Below are positions 1-6,487 of a stretch of 8,323 nt of DNA, in pieces. The position numbers and the translations under genes were made by a program. Origin of the DNA: Xanthobacteraceae bacterium (lineage in GTDB: Bacteria; Pseudomonadota; Alphaproteobacteria; Rhizobiales; Xanthobacteraceae); the NCBI GenBank assembly GCA_030039655.1, contig JASHVC010000755.1, positions 1 to 8,323 of the forward strand, read 5' to 3'. Position 1 is the first letter of the stretch. Every line of letters begins with the position of its first letter. Below the pieces are notes generated by a model. It saw only the letters and a program-made list of their open reading frames with translations. It was not told the origin of the DNA and made no database searches.

Positions 1-262
1 TGACCGTCGCGCCGTCGAGCCGCACCGTCTCGCCGTAGCCGATCGTCTGTGTACTTCCGGCAAAATTTGCTCCGTAGCGCAGGCGCATGAGATCGAGCGT
101 CTCCTGCGTCGCCAGCACGGCGCCGTGACCGGCGCGCGCGTGATCGGAGTGAGCGTGCGTGATCAGCGCCCGCTCGACCGGTCGTGTCGGATCGATGTGA
201 AAGCCGCCGCGCTTGCAGCATAGTCCCGACGGCGTCAGCGCGAGGATGTCTTCTGGGCGCAT
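1..262 (-). CDS. Ligase-associated DNA damage response exonuclease (N-terminal part)
   Basis: This is the first 87 codons of a minus-strand gene that continues past the left edge. The conceptual protein begins MRPEDILALTPSGLCCKRGG and contains HAHSDHARAGHG at about residues 36-47. That is the HxHxDH metal-binding motif of the metallo-beta-lactamase/beta-CASP nucleases, in the form typical of the ligase-associated exonuclease family (TIGR04122-like). Family members are mRNA 3'-end-processing-factor-like nucleases acting on DNA, found with an ATP-dependent ligase, an Lhr-type helicase and PdeM. The ATG at 260-262 is chosen because an in-frame TAA lies only four codons upstream, so no earlier start is possible. 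The gene is divergent from the methyltransferase-helicase-pdeM operon, and the missing ligase gene would be expected downstream of it, off the left edge. The metal-ligand motif is seen directly; the exonuclease role is inferred from the family and strongly supported by the neighbours. Confidence 0.88.
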   Translation of the reverse strand, partial: MRPEDILALTPSGLCCKRGGFHIDPTRPVERALITHAHSDHARAGHGAVLATQETLDLMRLRYGANFAGSTQTIGYGETVRLDGATV

Positions 263-265
263 CGC

Positions 266-280
266 GAACGATTAGATAAC
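266..280. promoter_or_regulatory. Candidate LexA/SOS-box-like direct repeat (GAAC-N7-TAAC)
   Basis: The sequence GAACGATTAGATAAC lies in the 43-bp gap between the divergent exonuclease and methyltransferase genes. Alphaproteobacterial LexA is known to bind the direct repeat GTTC-N7-GTTC (GAAC-N7-GAAC on the other strand). This site keeps the exact 7-nt spacing and 7 of the 8 consensus bases. Its position would allow control of both transcripts, and the genes served belong to a DNA-damage response cluster. It is a single one-mismatch match, so it is a candidate operator only. I could not make out convincing -35/-10 boxes in this gap. Confidence 0.4.
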
Positions 281-305
281 TACTTTCGCAACACACGCGA
301 GCACG

Positions 306-1280
306 ATGACCGAGACTGGACCGCTCTTCGTCTCCTCCGGGGACGCCATAGCCGATCGGCGCTACAAATGGGCGCTCGACCATGCGGCGCGCGGCGATTT
401 TACCGGTGCAGCCGAAATCCTCGAGCAGACGGTCGAGCTTGCACCAGGCTTCGCCACCGCATGGTTCGCGCTGGGCGCCATCCGCGACCAGTTGGGCCAG
501 CGGAGCAAGGCGGTCGCCGCGTTCGAGCGGGCGCGTGACGCCGATCCGGACGACTACCACGGTGCGCGGCTGCAGCTGGCAAGGATCGGCGCGGGCGGCG
601 CGACGCCGGCGATGACGCAAACCTATGTCCGCCGGCTGTTCGACCAATACGCGGCGCGTTACGACGCTTCGCTCACCGAGCATCTCGATTATCGCGGGCC
701 GGCCCTGCTGTGCGCCGCGGTCGAATCCGCGATGCAGGCGGCGAAGCGGCCGATGCGCTTCGGCTCTATGCTCGACCTTGGCTGCGGCACCGGGCTCGGC
801 GGTGCCGCATTTCGTCCCTTTGTCGATTGGCTCGTCGGCGTCGACCTGTCGCCGGCCATGATCGCCCAAGCGGATACGAAAGGGCTCTACGATCGTGTCG
901 TGACTTCCGACATCGTGGCCTGTCTTGCCGACGAGATCGCCGACAAGGCGGCGTATCACCTCGTCCTTGCCGCCGATGTCTTTGTCTATGTGAACGATCT
1001 CGCTCCGATGATTGCCGCGGTCGCAAGTGTGCTGGCGCCGAGTGGCATTTTTGCTTTCACGGTGGAGACCCATACGGGCGGCGGCGTGAAACTGTTGCCG
1101 ACACTGCGCTATGCGCACGGCGAGGCTTATGTGCGAACCGTCCTGCGTGACGCCGGTCTCACGGTTGGGCATCTCGCTAAAACGGCGGTGCGCACTGAGA
1201 AGGGCGTGCCGGTCGACAGCCTCGTAGTCGTCGCCCAACCCTCGACCGAGGCGCAACCGCCCGCTAGTTCTGGTGCGTGA
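306..1280 (+). CDS. TPR-containing SAM-dependent methyltransferase (COG4976-like)
   Basis: The 324-residue protein has two parts. Residues about 19-85 form a tetratricopeptide pair (helices around DFTGAAEILEQTVELAPG and QRSKAVAAFERARDADPDD). A class I methyltransferase fold follows: SAM motif I is LDLGCGTG at 156-163, the acidic end of strand 2 is GVDLSPAMI at 178-186, and a motif II-like stretch is AADVFVYVNDL at 222-232. The linker YVRRLFDQYAARYDASL (107-123) is characteristic of predicted TPR-methyltransferases of the COG4976 type, whose substrate is not known to me. The gene is first in the plus-strand operon and its TGA overlaps the helicase GTG by 4 bp, so it is co-translated with DNA-repair genes. 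A role in repair is only an inference from this linkage. The ATG at 306 has no strong Shine-Dalgarno sequence, so the start is less certain than the frame. Confidence 0.88.
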   Translation: MTETGPLFVSSGDAIADRRYKWALDHAARGDFTGAAEILEQTVELAPGFATAWFALGAIRDQLGQRSKAVAAFERARDADPDDYHGARLQLARIGAGGATPAMTQTYVRRLFDQYAARYDASLTEHLDYRGPALLCAAVESAMQAAKRPMRFGSMLDLGCGTGLGGAAFRPFVDWLVGVDLSPAMIAQADTKGLYDRVVTSDIVACLADEIADKAAYHLVLAADVFVYVNDLAPMIAAVASVLAPSGIFAFTVETHTGGGVKLLPTLRYAHGEAYVRTVLRDAGLTVGHLAKTAVRTEKGVPVDSLVVVAQPSTEAQPPASSGA

Positions 1281-3826
1281 CCGTTCTGGAACGCACGACG
1301 ATTTTACCTGAACCGTTCGGGCGCTGGTTCGCCGGCCGTGGCTGGGCGCCGCGCGCGCACCAGTTGGAACTTTTGGCCAAGGCGCGGACCGGGCGCTCGG
1401 TACTGCTCATTGCGCCTACGGGAGGCGGTAAGACGCTTGCCGGATTTTTGCCGAGCCTGGTGGAGCTAAGCGGTGCTTCAAATCCGCTCTCCGCGCGGAC
1501 GGGTGGGGAGAGCCGCCGGCTGATCTCCACCGGCCGCGGCGTACGGCGCGAGGGCGGGCTGCACACGCTCTACATCTCTCCGCTCAAGGCGCTGGCCGTG
1601 GACATCGCGCGCAATCTGGAAACGCCCATCGCCGAAATGGGGCTGCCAATCCGCATCGAGACGCGCACCGGTGACACACCGACCTCGAAGCGCCAGCGCC
1701 AGCGGCGCGATCCGCCACAGATTTTGCTGACAACGCCCGAACAGGTCGCGCTGCTGTTGGCTTCGGCTGACGCTCCTTATCTGTTCGGTTCACTCAAACG
1801 CGTGATCCTCGACGAACTGCATGCGCTGGTCACGTCGAAGCGCGGCGATCTTTTGTCGCTTGGCTTGGCGCGATTGTTCCGCTTGGCGCCGGACCTCACC
1901 AGCATTGGCCTCTCCGCCACGGTCGCCGAGCCCAATGACCTCTGCCGTTTCATGGTCCCGCAGCGCGGTCCGGATGCACGCGCCGATCTCATTGTCGCCG
2001 AAGCCGGAGCCGCGCCCGACGTGTCGATGCTGGATTCGACCGAGCGGCTGCCGTGGGCCGGACATTCGGCACGATATGCGCTCGGCGAATTGTATCAGCT
2101 CATCAAGGCGCACCGGACCACGCTCGTGTTTGTCAACACGCGCAGCCAGGCGGAGGGAATTTTTCAAGACCTTTGGCACATCAATGACGACAATCTGGCG
2201 ATCGCGCTTCACCACGGCTCGCTCGATGTGGCGCAACGGCGCAAGGTCGAAGGCGCCATGGCGAGCGGTCGCCTTCGCGCCGTCGTGTGTACGTCCTCGC
2301 TCGATCTCGGGGTCGATTGGGGCGATGTCGATCTGGTCGTGAATGTCGGCGCTCCCAAAGGCGCGTCCCGGCTGCTTCAGCGCATCGGCCGCGCCAACCA
2401 CCGTATGGACGAGCCGTCCAAGGGCGTGCTCATTCCGGCGAACCGCTTCGAAGTGCTGGAGTGCCGTGCGGCACTCGACGCCATTGCCGACAACGCTCAG
2501 GACACGCCCGCCCCGCGCATCGGCGCGCTTGATGTGCTCGCTCAGCACGTGCTCGGCTGCGCCTGCGGCGAACCGTTTCTGTCAGACGAGCTTTATGCCG
2601 AGGTGACTACGGCCGCTCCCTACGCGGCGCTCGCGCGCGCCGATTTCGACGCCGTGGTCGACTTCGTCGCCACCGGCGGCTACGCGCTCAAAGCCTACGA
2701 GCGCTTCGCCCGCATCCGCAGAGGCAAGGACGAGCGTTGGCGCATCACGAATCCGATGGTGGCGACGCGCTACCGGCTGAACGTTGGCACCATCGTCGAG
2801 GCCGACATGCTCAAAGTCCGTCTGGTACGTTCGCGCGCGTCGAAAATGATTCCGCGCGGCGGCCGGCTGCTCGGCCAGGTCGAAGAATATTTCATCGAGA
2901 CTATGGTGCCGGGCGATACCTTCGTGTTCGCCGGCGAAATCCTCAAATACGAAACCCTGGTCGAAGATGAAGTTTACGTCTCGCGTGCAACGTCCGAGGA
3001 CCCGAAGGTGCCGGCCTATGAGGGCGGTAAATTTCCGCTGTCGACATACCTGGCGGAGCGCGTGCGCGGCATCGTCTCGCATCCACAGGAGTGGAGGAAT
3101 CTTCCCGCGCAAGTGCGCGAGTGGCTGGAAATTCAGGAATGGCGTTCGCAGATGCCCGGACAGCGCGAACTATTGGTAGAAACCTTCCCGCGCGCCAACA
3201 AATATTATCTGGTCTGCTATCCATTCGAAGGCCGGCTCGCCCATCAGACGCTGGGCATGTTGCTGACACGGCGGCTCGAACGTGCGCGGTTGCGGCCCAT
3301 GGGGTTTGTGGCCAACGAATATGCTCTGGCGGTCTGGGGCCTCGGTGATGTGGCGCACCGCATCGAGCAGGGTGAGCTTTCGCTAGCCGCGCTGTTCGAT
3401 GAAGATATGCTCGGCGACGACCTCGAAGCGTGGCTCGCAGAATCCGCGCTGATGAAGCGGACCTTCCGCAACTGCGCGATCATCGCCGGCCTGATCGAAC
3501 GCCGTTTCCCCGGCGAGGAGAAGTCGCGGCGGCAGGTAACGATCTCGACCGACCTCGTCTACGACGTGCTGCGCAGCCATCAGCCCGACCACGTGCTGCT
3601 GCGCGCCGCGCGTGCCGATGCGGCGACCGGCCTGCTCGACGTGCGCAGGCTTGGCGAAATGCTCTCGCGCATTCGAGGCCGAATCGTCCATAAAGCGCTG
3701 GATCACGTTTCTCCCCTCGCCGTTCCGGTGATGCTGGAGATCGGACGCGAGGCAGTTTATGGCGAGGCGGCCGAGGTGTTGCTCGCTGAGTCCGAGGAAG
3801 AACTGGTGAAGGAGGCGATGCGGTGA
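1277..3826 (+). CDS. Ligase-associated DEXH-box helicase, Lhr family
   Basis: The 849-residue protein carries a full superfamily 2 motif set. Motif I is APTGGGKT (46-53), Ia YISPLKAL (99-106), Ib LTTPEQ (151-156), II DELH (179-182), III GLSATV (211-216), IV LVFVNTRSQAE (283-293), V around TSSLDLGVDWGDVD (339-352) and VI QRIGRANHR (368-376). A winged-helix region and the long Lhr-core C-terminal region follow. Lhr-Core enzymes such as the Pseudomonas putida homologue are ATP-driven 3'-to-5' single-strand DNA translocases/helicases. This family (TIGR04121-like) is co-encoded with a DNA ligase, an exonuclease and PdeM. The start is GTG at 1277, giving a GTGA overlap with the upstream gene. I see no clear Shine-Dalgarno there, so translation probably depends on coupling. 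The protein is somewhat longer than the roughly 800-830 residues I remember for the family. The excess may be a low-complexity stretch at about residues 68-94 between motifs I and Ia, listed separately. Confidence 0.95.
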   Translation: MTVLERTTILPEPFGRWFAGRGWAPRAHQLELLAKARTGRSVLLIAPTGGGKTLAGFLPSLVELSGASNPLSARTGGESRRLISTGRGVRREGGLHTLYISPLKALAVDIARNLETPIAEMGLPIRIETRTGDTPTSKRQRQRRDPPQILLTTPEQVALLLASADAPYLFGSLKRVILDELHALVTSKRGDLLSLGLARLFRLAPDLTSIGLSATVAEPNDLCRFMVPQRGPDARADLIVAEAGAAPDVSMLDSTERLPWAGHSARYALGELYQLIKAHRTTLVFVNTRSQAEGIFQDLWHINDDNLAIALHHGSLDVAQRRKVEGAMASGRLRAVVCTSSLDLGVDWGDVDLVVNVGAPKGASRLLQRIGRANHRMDEPSKGVLIPANRFEVLECRAALDAIADNAQDTPAPRIGALDVLAQHVLGCACGEPFLSDELYAEVTTAAPYAALARADFDAVVDFVATGGYALKAYERFARIRRGKDERWRITNPMVATRYRLNVGTIVEADMLKVRLVRSRASKMIPRGGRLLGQVEEYFIETMVPGDTFVFAGEILKYETLVEDEVYVSRATSEDPKVPAYEGGKFPLSTYLAERVRGIVSHPQEWRNLPAQVREWLEIQEWRSQMPGQRELLVETFPRANKYYLVCYPFEGRLAHQTLGMLLTRRLERARLRPMGFVANEYALAVWGLGDVAHRIEQGELSLAALFDEDMLGDDLEAWLAESALMKRTFRNCAIIAGLIERRFPGEEKSRRQVTISTDLVYDVLRSHQPDHVLLRAARADAATGLLDVRRLGEMLSRIRGRIVHKALDHVSPLAVPVMLEIGREAVYGEAAEVLLAESEEELVKEAMR
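1482..1557. repeat. Possible palindromic element inserted in frame in the helicase gene
   Basis: Between motif I and motif Ia the helicase carries a Gly/Arg/Ser-rich stretch (about residues 68-94, including SARTGGESRR and TGRGVRREGG) that does not look like helicase sequence. The DNA under it contains GCTCTCC (1486-1492) pairing with GGAGAGC (1507-1513), a 7-bp stem with a 14-nt loop. An imperfect GCCGCCGG/CCGGCCGCGGC dyad follows at 1513-1540. This is what a short palindromic repeat inserted without breaking the frame would look like, as with Rickettsia palindromic elements. The hairpin is seen directly. That it is an insertion is inferred from the odd protein sequence and has not been checked against other genomes. 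The outer limits are approximate. Confidence 0.4.
3809..3815 (+). promoter_or_regulatory. Strong Shine-Dalgarno for pdeM (AAGGAGG)
   Basis: AAGGAGG lies inside the last codons of the helicase gene, 7 nt before the GTG at 3823. It fixes the pdeM start at that GTG, even though the first roughly 30 codons look repeat-derived. It also indicates that pdeM is translated from the same message as the helicase. Confidence 0.75.
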
Positions 3827-4581
3827 GGAGTGTGGCATCTGCCGCTCATTCCCGCGAAAGCGGGAATCCTGACGCCGGGTCCGCGCCATCGCGGGCACCA
3901 GCGGACAACACGCTCACGCTCGCCGACGTCACTCTGATTGCCGATACTTCCGGCGCTCTTTTTTGGCCGGACGAAAAGATGTTGATCGTTGCCGATCTGC
4001 ATTTGGAAAAGGGTTCGGCCTTCGCCGCGCGCGGCGTGTTGCTGCCACCCTATGACACGGCATCGACCCTACTCCGGCTCGCCCGCCTCGTCGAACGATA
4101 CGCCCCACGGCTGGTGGTGGCGCTCGGCGACAGCTTCCATGACGGCGGCGGACCGGCGCGTATGGCCGATACCGACCGTGCCTCGCTGAAGGCACTGCAG
4201 CGCCGACGTGACTGGCTCTGGATCGCTGGCAATCACGATCCCGATCCGTCGGACGGCGTCGGCGGCCGCTTCGCCGATGTCCTGGAGTTTGGGCCGCTGA
4301 CTTTTCGCCACGAGCCTTCGTCAGGCCTGTCCGACGTCGAAATCGCCGGTCACCTGCATCCGCTCGCGCGCGTGGCGCGGCGCGGACGCGCGGTGAGTAG
4401 ACGCTGTTTCGCCAGCGACCACAGGCGGCTGATAATGCCTGCCTTCGGGGCCTACGCCGGCGGCCTCAATGTGCGCGACCACGCCATCGCGACCCTATTC
4501 GGCACGCTGGCATTTACCGCGCACATGCTGGGCGAACGCCGCCTCTACGCGATCGCCGCCGAGCGTTGCCTGCCGGACTGA
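3823..4581 (+). CDS. pdeM: Ligase-associated metallophosphoesterase endonuclease PdeM
   Basis: The 252-residue protein is a calcineurin-like metallophosphoesterase with all the signature motifs in order: VADLHLEKG (57-64), ALGDSFHD (100-107), AGNHDPD (135-141), an isolated FRHE (161-164) and IAGHLHP (174-180). The family (TIGR04123; MPE in Pseudomonas putida) is a manganese-dependent single-strand DNA endonuclease encoded with the Lhr-type helicase, exonuclease and ligase. GTG 3823 overlaps the helicase TGA (GTGA) and is preceded by AAGGAGG. The first roughly 30 residues (including AHSRESGNPD) are not family sequence and are encoded by a palindromic repeat. The conserved domain starts near LTLADVTLI (31-39), so the protein has a repeat-derived N-terminal tail. 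The last 37 bp overlap the end of the convergent lysR. A second copy of the final 11 codons plus stop lies at 6500-6535. Confidence 0.94.
   Translation: MRSVASAAHSRESGNPDAGSAPSRAPADNTLTLADVTLIADTSGALFWPDEKMLIVADLHLEKGSAFAARGVLLPPYDTASTLLRLARLVERYAPRLVVALGDSFHDGGGPARMADTDRASLKALQRRRDWLWIAGNHDPDPSDGVGGRFADVLEFGPLTFRHEPSSGLSDVEIAGHLHPLARVARRGRAVSRRCFASDHRRLIMPAFGAYAGGLNVRDHAIATLFGTLAFTAHMLGERRLYAIAAERCLPD
3848..3896. repeat. Translated REP-like palindrome (HSRESGNP type) within the pdeM 5' end
   Basis: ATTCCCGC (3848-3855) and GCGGGAAT (3860-3867) form a perfect 8-bp stem closed by a GAAA loop. A second small hairpin, CCGCG-CCAT-CGCGG, follows at 3881-3894 and can be extended by two pairs. CATTCCCGCGAAAGCGGGAATCC is the core of a widespread intergenic palindromic repeat whose translation in this frame gives HSRESGNP. 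Here it sits downstream of the supported pdeM start and stays in frame, so it should be translated. Identity with the repeat family is from memory; the hairpins are seen directly. Confidence 0.75.
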
Positions 4582-4582
4582 C
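4544..4582 (+). repeat. Left direct repeat: 3' end of intact pdeM
   Basis: These 39 bp contain the last 11 codons plus stop of pdeM (YAIAAERCLPD-stop). They match 6498-6536 at 35 of 39 positions with no gaps, at an offset of 1954 bp. The lysR stop codon (4545-4547, minus strand) also lies in this copy. The two copies bracket the lysR-eamA pair. Confidence 0.85.
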
Positions 4583-5465
4583 TTGAAATTTTTGCGCCGC
4601 GAATCGGAACGGCATTGCAGAATTCGACCAGAAGATCGGCGAGCCGCCGCGCCGCCGGGTTGGCGTTATCCGCGGCGATCAGCGCCACCTCGGTATTGTC
4701 GACCGGCCGGAAGCCATCCTTGCGGCCGAGGATTCGATGCTCGGGCAGGATCGCCACATCGGGCAGGATGCTGACGCCGAGGCCCGCCGACACCGCGGCC
4801 TGAATGCCCGCCATGTTGGGGCTGGAATAGGCGATGCGCCAGCTCCGCCCCGCCGCCTCGAGCGCATGAATGGCGCGGTTGCGATAGAGGCAACCCTGTT
4901 GAAACACCGCGAGCGGCATGGGATCGCCATTCGGGTCGATCGGGTGGCGGCAGCTGGTCACCCATTGCAGCCGTTCGGGCCAGGCGGCGACACAGCCTCC
5001 GTCGCCGGCGGTGCGTTTCACCAGCGCGACGTCGATCTCGCCGCGCTCGAGCGCGGCGCGCAATTCGGCGCTGATGTCGCAGCGCACGTCGAGGCGAAGA
5101 CTCGGCCGCGCCCGCCGATGCCGTGACAGCATTTGCGCCAGGCGGTGAGCGGCGAAGTCTTCCGGAATGCCGAGGCGGACGACACCGTCGCTTGCCGGCT
5201 TCGCCACCACGTCGCGGGCTTCCGCCGCAAGCGCCAATAGCCGGCGCGCGTAGGACAACAGCCGCTCGCCCTCGTCGGTCAGCGAGACCCGCTTGCCTGA
5301 GCGTTGCAGCAGCGCGCGGCCGAACGATTCCTCCAACCGTTTGATCTGCTGGCTCACGGTCGATTGGGTGCGGTGGACCCGCTCGCCGGCGCGGGTGAAG
5401 CCTCCGGCGTCCACCACCGAAACGAAACTCCGCAACAATTCGAGATCGAGCATAGCGACCCGCAT
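4545..5465 (-). CDS. LysR-family transcriptional regulator
   Basis: The 306-residue protein has the LysR layout. A winged helix-turn-helix spans about residues 6-65 (LDLELLRSFVSVVDAGGFTR, then RTQSTVSQQIKRLEESFG and LTDEGERLL). A linker helix and a periplasmic-binding-protein-like effector domain (about 95-285, with GVVRLGIPEDF and GLGVSILPD) follow. It is divergent from the eamA exporter gene across about 100 bp, the usual layout for a LysR regulator controlling its neighbour and itself; the effector is unknown. Two starts are possible: ATG 5465 and ATG 5453. The second gives MLDLELLRSF, closer to family starts, and neither has a strong Shine-Dalgarno. The last 12 residues and stop are read antisense from the pdeM 3' end, so the C-terminal tail (about SGRQRSAAIA) is probably not ancestral. 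Confidence 0.92.
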   Translation of the reverse strand: MRVAMLDLELLRSFVSVVDAGGFTRAGERVHRTQSTVSQQIKRLEESFGRALLQRSGKRVSLTDEGERLLSYARRLLALAAEARDVVAKPASDGVVRLGIPEDFAAHRLAQMLSRHRRARPSLRLDVRCDISAELRAALERGEIDVALVKRTAGDGGCVAAWPERLQWVTSCRHPIDPNGDPMPLAVFQQGCLYRNRAIHALEAAGRSWRIAYSSPNMAGIQAAVSAGLGVSILPDVAILPEHRILGRKDGFRPVDNTEVALIAADNANPAARRLADLLVEFCNAVPIRGAKISSQSGRQRSAAIA

Positions 5466-5482
5466 ATGGCGATAAATTCATT

Positions 5483-5503
5483 ATTCCACTGCTTCGAATT
5501 ATA
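5483..5503 (-). promoter_or_regulatory. Candidate LysR box (ATTC-N9-GAAT) overlapping a lysR -10 box
   Basis: ATTC (5483-5486) and GAAT (5496-5499) form a perfect dyad with a 9-nt spacer. This is T-N11-A geometry, as in the ATC-N9-GAT sites of NodD. With one mismatch the arms extend to 7 bp (5480-5486 and 5496-5502). On the minus strand 5503-5498 reads TATAAT, a perfect -10 hexamer 33 nt before the lysR ATG, with a weak -35 (TTTGCA) 16 nt further upstream. An operator overlapping its own -10 would fit autorepression. No convincing plus-strand sigma70 promoter for eamA is visible, which could mean it needs activation. The region is AT-rich, so chance matches are possible. Confidence 0.45.
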
Positions 5504-5551
5504 TCATTTAATTTTCAAATGCAAAGGACGCGACCTATGTGCCTAGCACAC

Positions 5552-5556
5552 AGGAG
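5552..5556 (+). promoter_or_regulatory. Shine-Dalgarno fixing the eamA start (AGGAG)
   Basis: AGGAG ends 7 nt before the ATG at 5564. The earlier in-frame ATGs at 5519 and 5537 have no such site, so 5564 is the better start and shortens the protein from 322 to 307 residues. Confidence 0.7.
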
Positions 5557-5563
5557 ATTCCCG

Positions 5564-6487
5564 ATGCGTCCCGCCCAATCGGTCTTTCGCCCACAGTTCA
5601 GGCTGCATCCCATAGCCCTGGAAGTCGGCGTATTCTGTCTGATCTGGAGCTCGGCATTTTCGATCTCCAAGGTGACGCTGCTCGACTGCCCGCCGTTGCT
5701 TCTGCTCACCGCGCGTTTTCTGCTCGCGGCCGCGGTGCTACTCGGCGGCGCCCTCGTCACTGGCGCCAAACGGCGTCTCGGCCGGCGCGACCTAGTGGCG
5801 CTGGCGACGATCGGCGTCGCCAACAACGCGCTCTATCTCGGCTTCAACTATCTCGGCATGGGCAGCGTATCGTCGGGCCTCACGGCGCTGATTAGCAGCA
5901 TGAACCCGGTGCTGACCGCCGTTCTGGCCGCGTATTTTCTCGGCGAGCCGATGACCTGGCGCAAGGCCGGCGGCCTTGTCCTCGGCGTCATCGGTATTGC
6001 CTTCATCGTACGCAGCCGAGTCAGCAGCGGCGCTGAAAGTGTGTCCGGGATCGCGCTCGTAGTTGGGGGACTGGTGTCACTGGTGAGCGGCGCGATCCTG
6101 TTCAAGCGGCTTGCGCCGAAGGGCGGACTGTGGATCGCCACCGGCATCCAGAATCTCGCCGGCGCGCTGGCGCTGGCGCCGGTGGCGCTGACGACGGAAT
6201 CGATCAGCGCTATTTCACCGAGCTGGCGGCTATTGGCCGCGTTTGTCTATCTGGCAGTGATCGGCTCGGTGTTGGCCTATCTGCTGTGGCTTCATTTGCT
6301 CACCGTGCTGGGCGCCACTGCGGCCAGCGCCTATCACTTTCTCATGCCGCCGCTCGGGCTCTTATTCGGCTGGCTCGTTCTCGGCGAGCATATGGCGCCG
6401 CATGAGCTTGTCGGCATCATTCCGGTAGCGCTTGGCATTTATCTGGTGACGCGGCCGGCCGCTGTGCGAAAGGCTGCGATGGCGTGA
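5564..6487 (+). CDS. EamA/DMT-superfamily inner-membrane exporter
   Basis: The 307-residue protein is very hydrophobic, with about ten membrane segments (near residues 17-35, 45-65, 77-97, 104-124, 135-150, 159-179, 189-209, 224-244, 253-273 and 281-297). It has the internal duplication of the drug/metabolite transporter superfamily. The first EamA half ends with SGLTALISSMNPVLTAVLAA and then YFLGEPMTWRKAGG; the second ends with ASAYHFLMPPLGLLFGWLVL and then GEHMAPHELVG. The paired LGE motifs at the start of the last helix of each half are typical. Such proteins export amino acids, metabolites or drugs; the substrate cannot be read from sequence. It is divergent from lysR, its likely regulator. 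ATG 5564 is chosen for the AGGAG at 5552. A copy of the pdeM 3' end follows the stop in the same reading frame. Confidence 0.92.
   Translation: MRPAQSVFRPQFRLHPIALEVGVFCLIWSSAFSISKVTLLDCPPLLLLTARFLLAAAVLLGGALVTGAKRRLGRRDLVALATIGVANNALYLGFNYLGMGSVSSGLTALISSMNPVLTAVLAAYFLGEPMTWRKAGGLVLGVIGIAFIVRSRVSSGAESVSGIALVVGGLVSLVSGAILFKRLAPKGGLWIATGIQNLAGALALAPVALTTESISAISPSWRLLAAFVYLAVIGSVLAYLLWLHLLTVLGATAASAYHFLMPPLGLLFGWLVLGEHMAPHELVGIIPVALGIYLVTRPAAVRKAAMA

Noticed and set aside
1790..2548. Minus-strand open frame of 252 codons inside the helicase gene
   Set aside because: It lies wholly opposite a gene with all SF2 motifs, and its translation is Arg/His-rich without recognisable domains, as expected for a shadow frame in GC-rich DNA.
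3848..3867. Rho-independent terminator after the helicase
   Set aside because: The hairpin is strong but is not followed by a U-run, and it lies inside the translated start of pdeM; it fits a REP-like repeat better.
4582..4620. Terminator between pdeM and lysR
   Set aside because: The T-run near 4589-4593 has no GC-rich hairpin directly before it, and the region is coding for lysR on the other strand.
4666..5481. Second minus-strand frame of 271 codons overlapping lysR
   Set aside because: It is a shifted shadow of lysR, with Arg-rich sequence and no family features; the lysR frame has an intact HTH and effector domain.
5519..5563. Upstream in-frame start (ATG 5519) for eamA
   Set aside because: There is no Shine-Dalgarno before it and the added 15 residues are not membrane-protein-like; ATG 5564 has AGGAG at good spacing.
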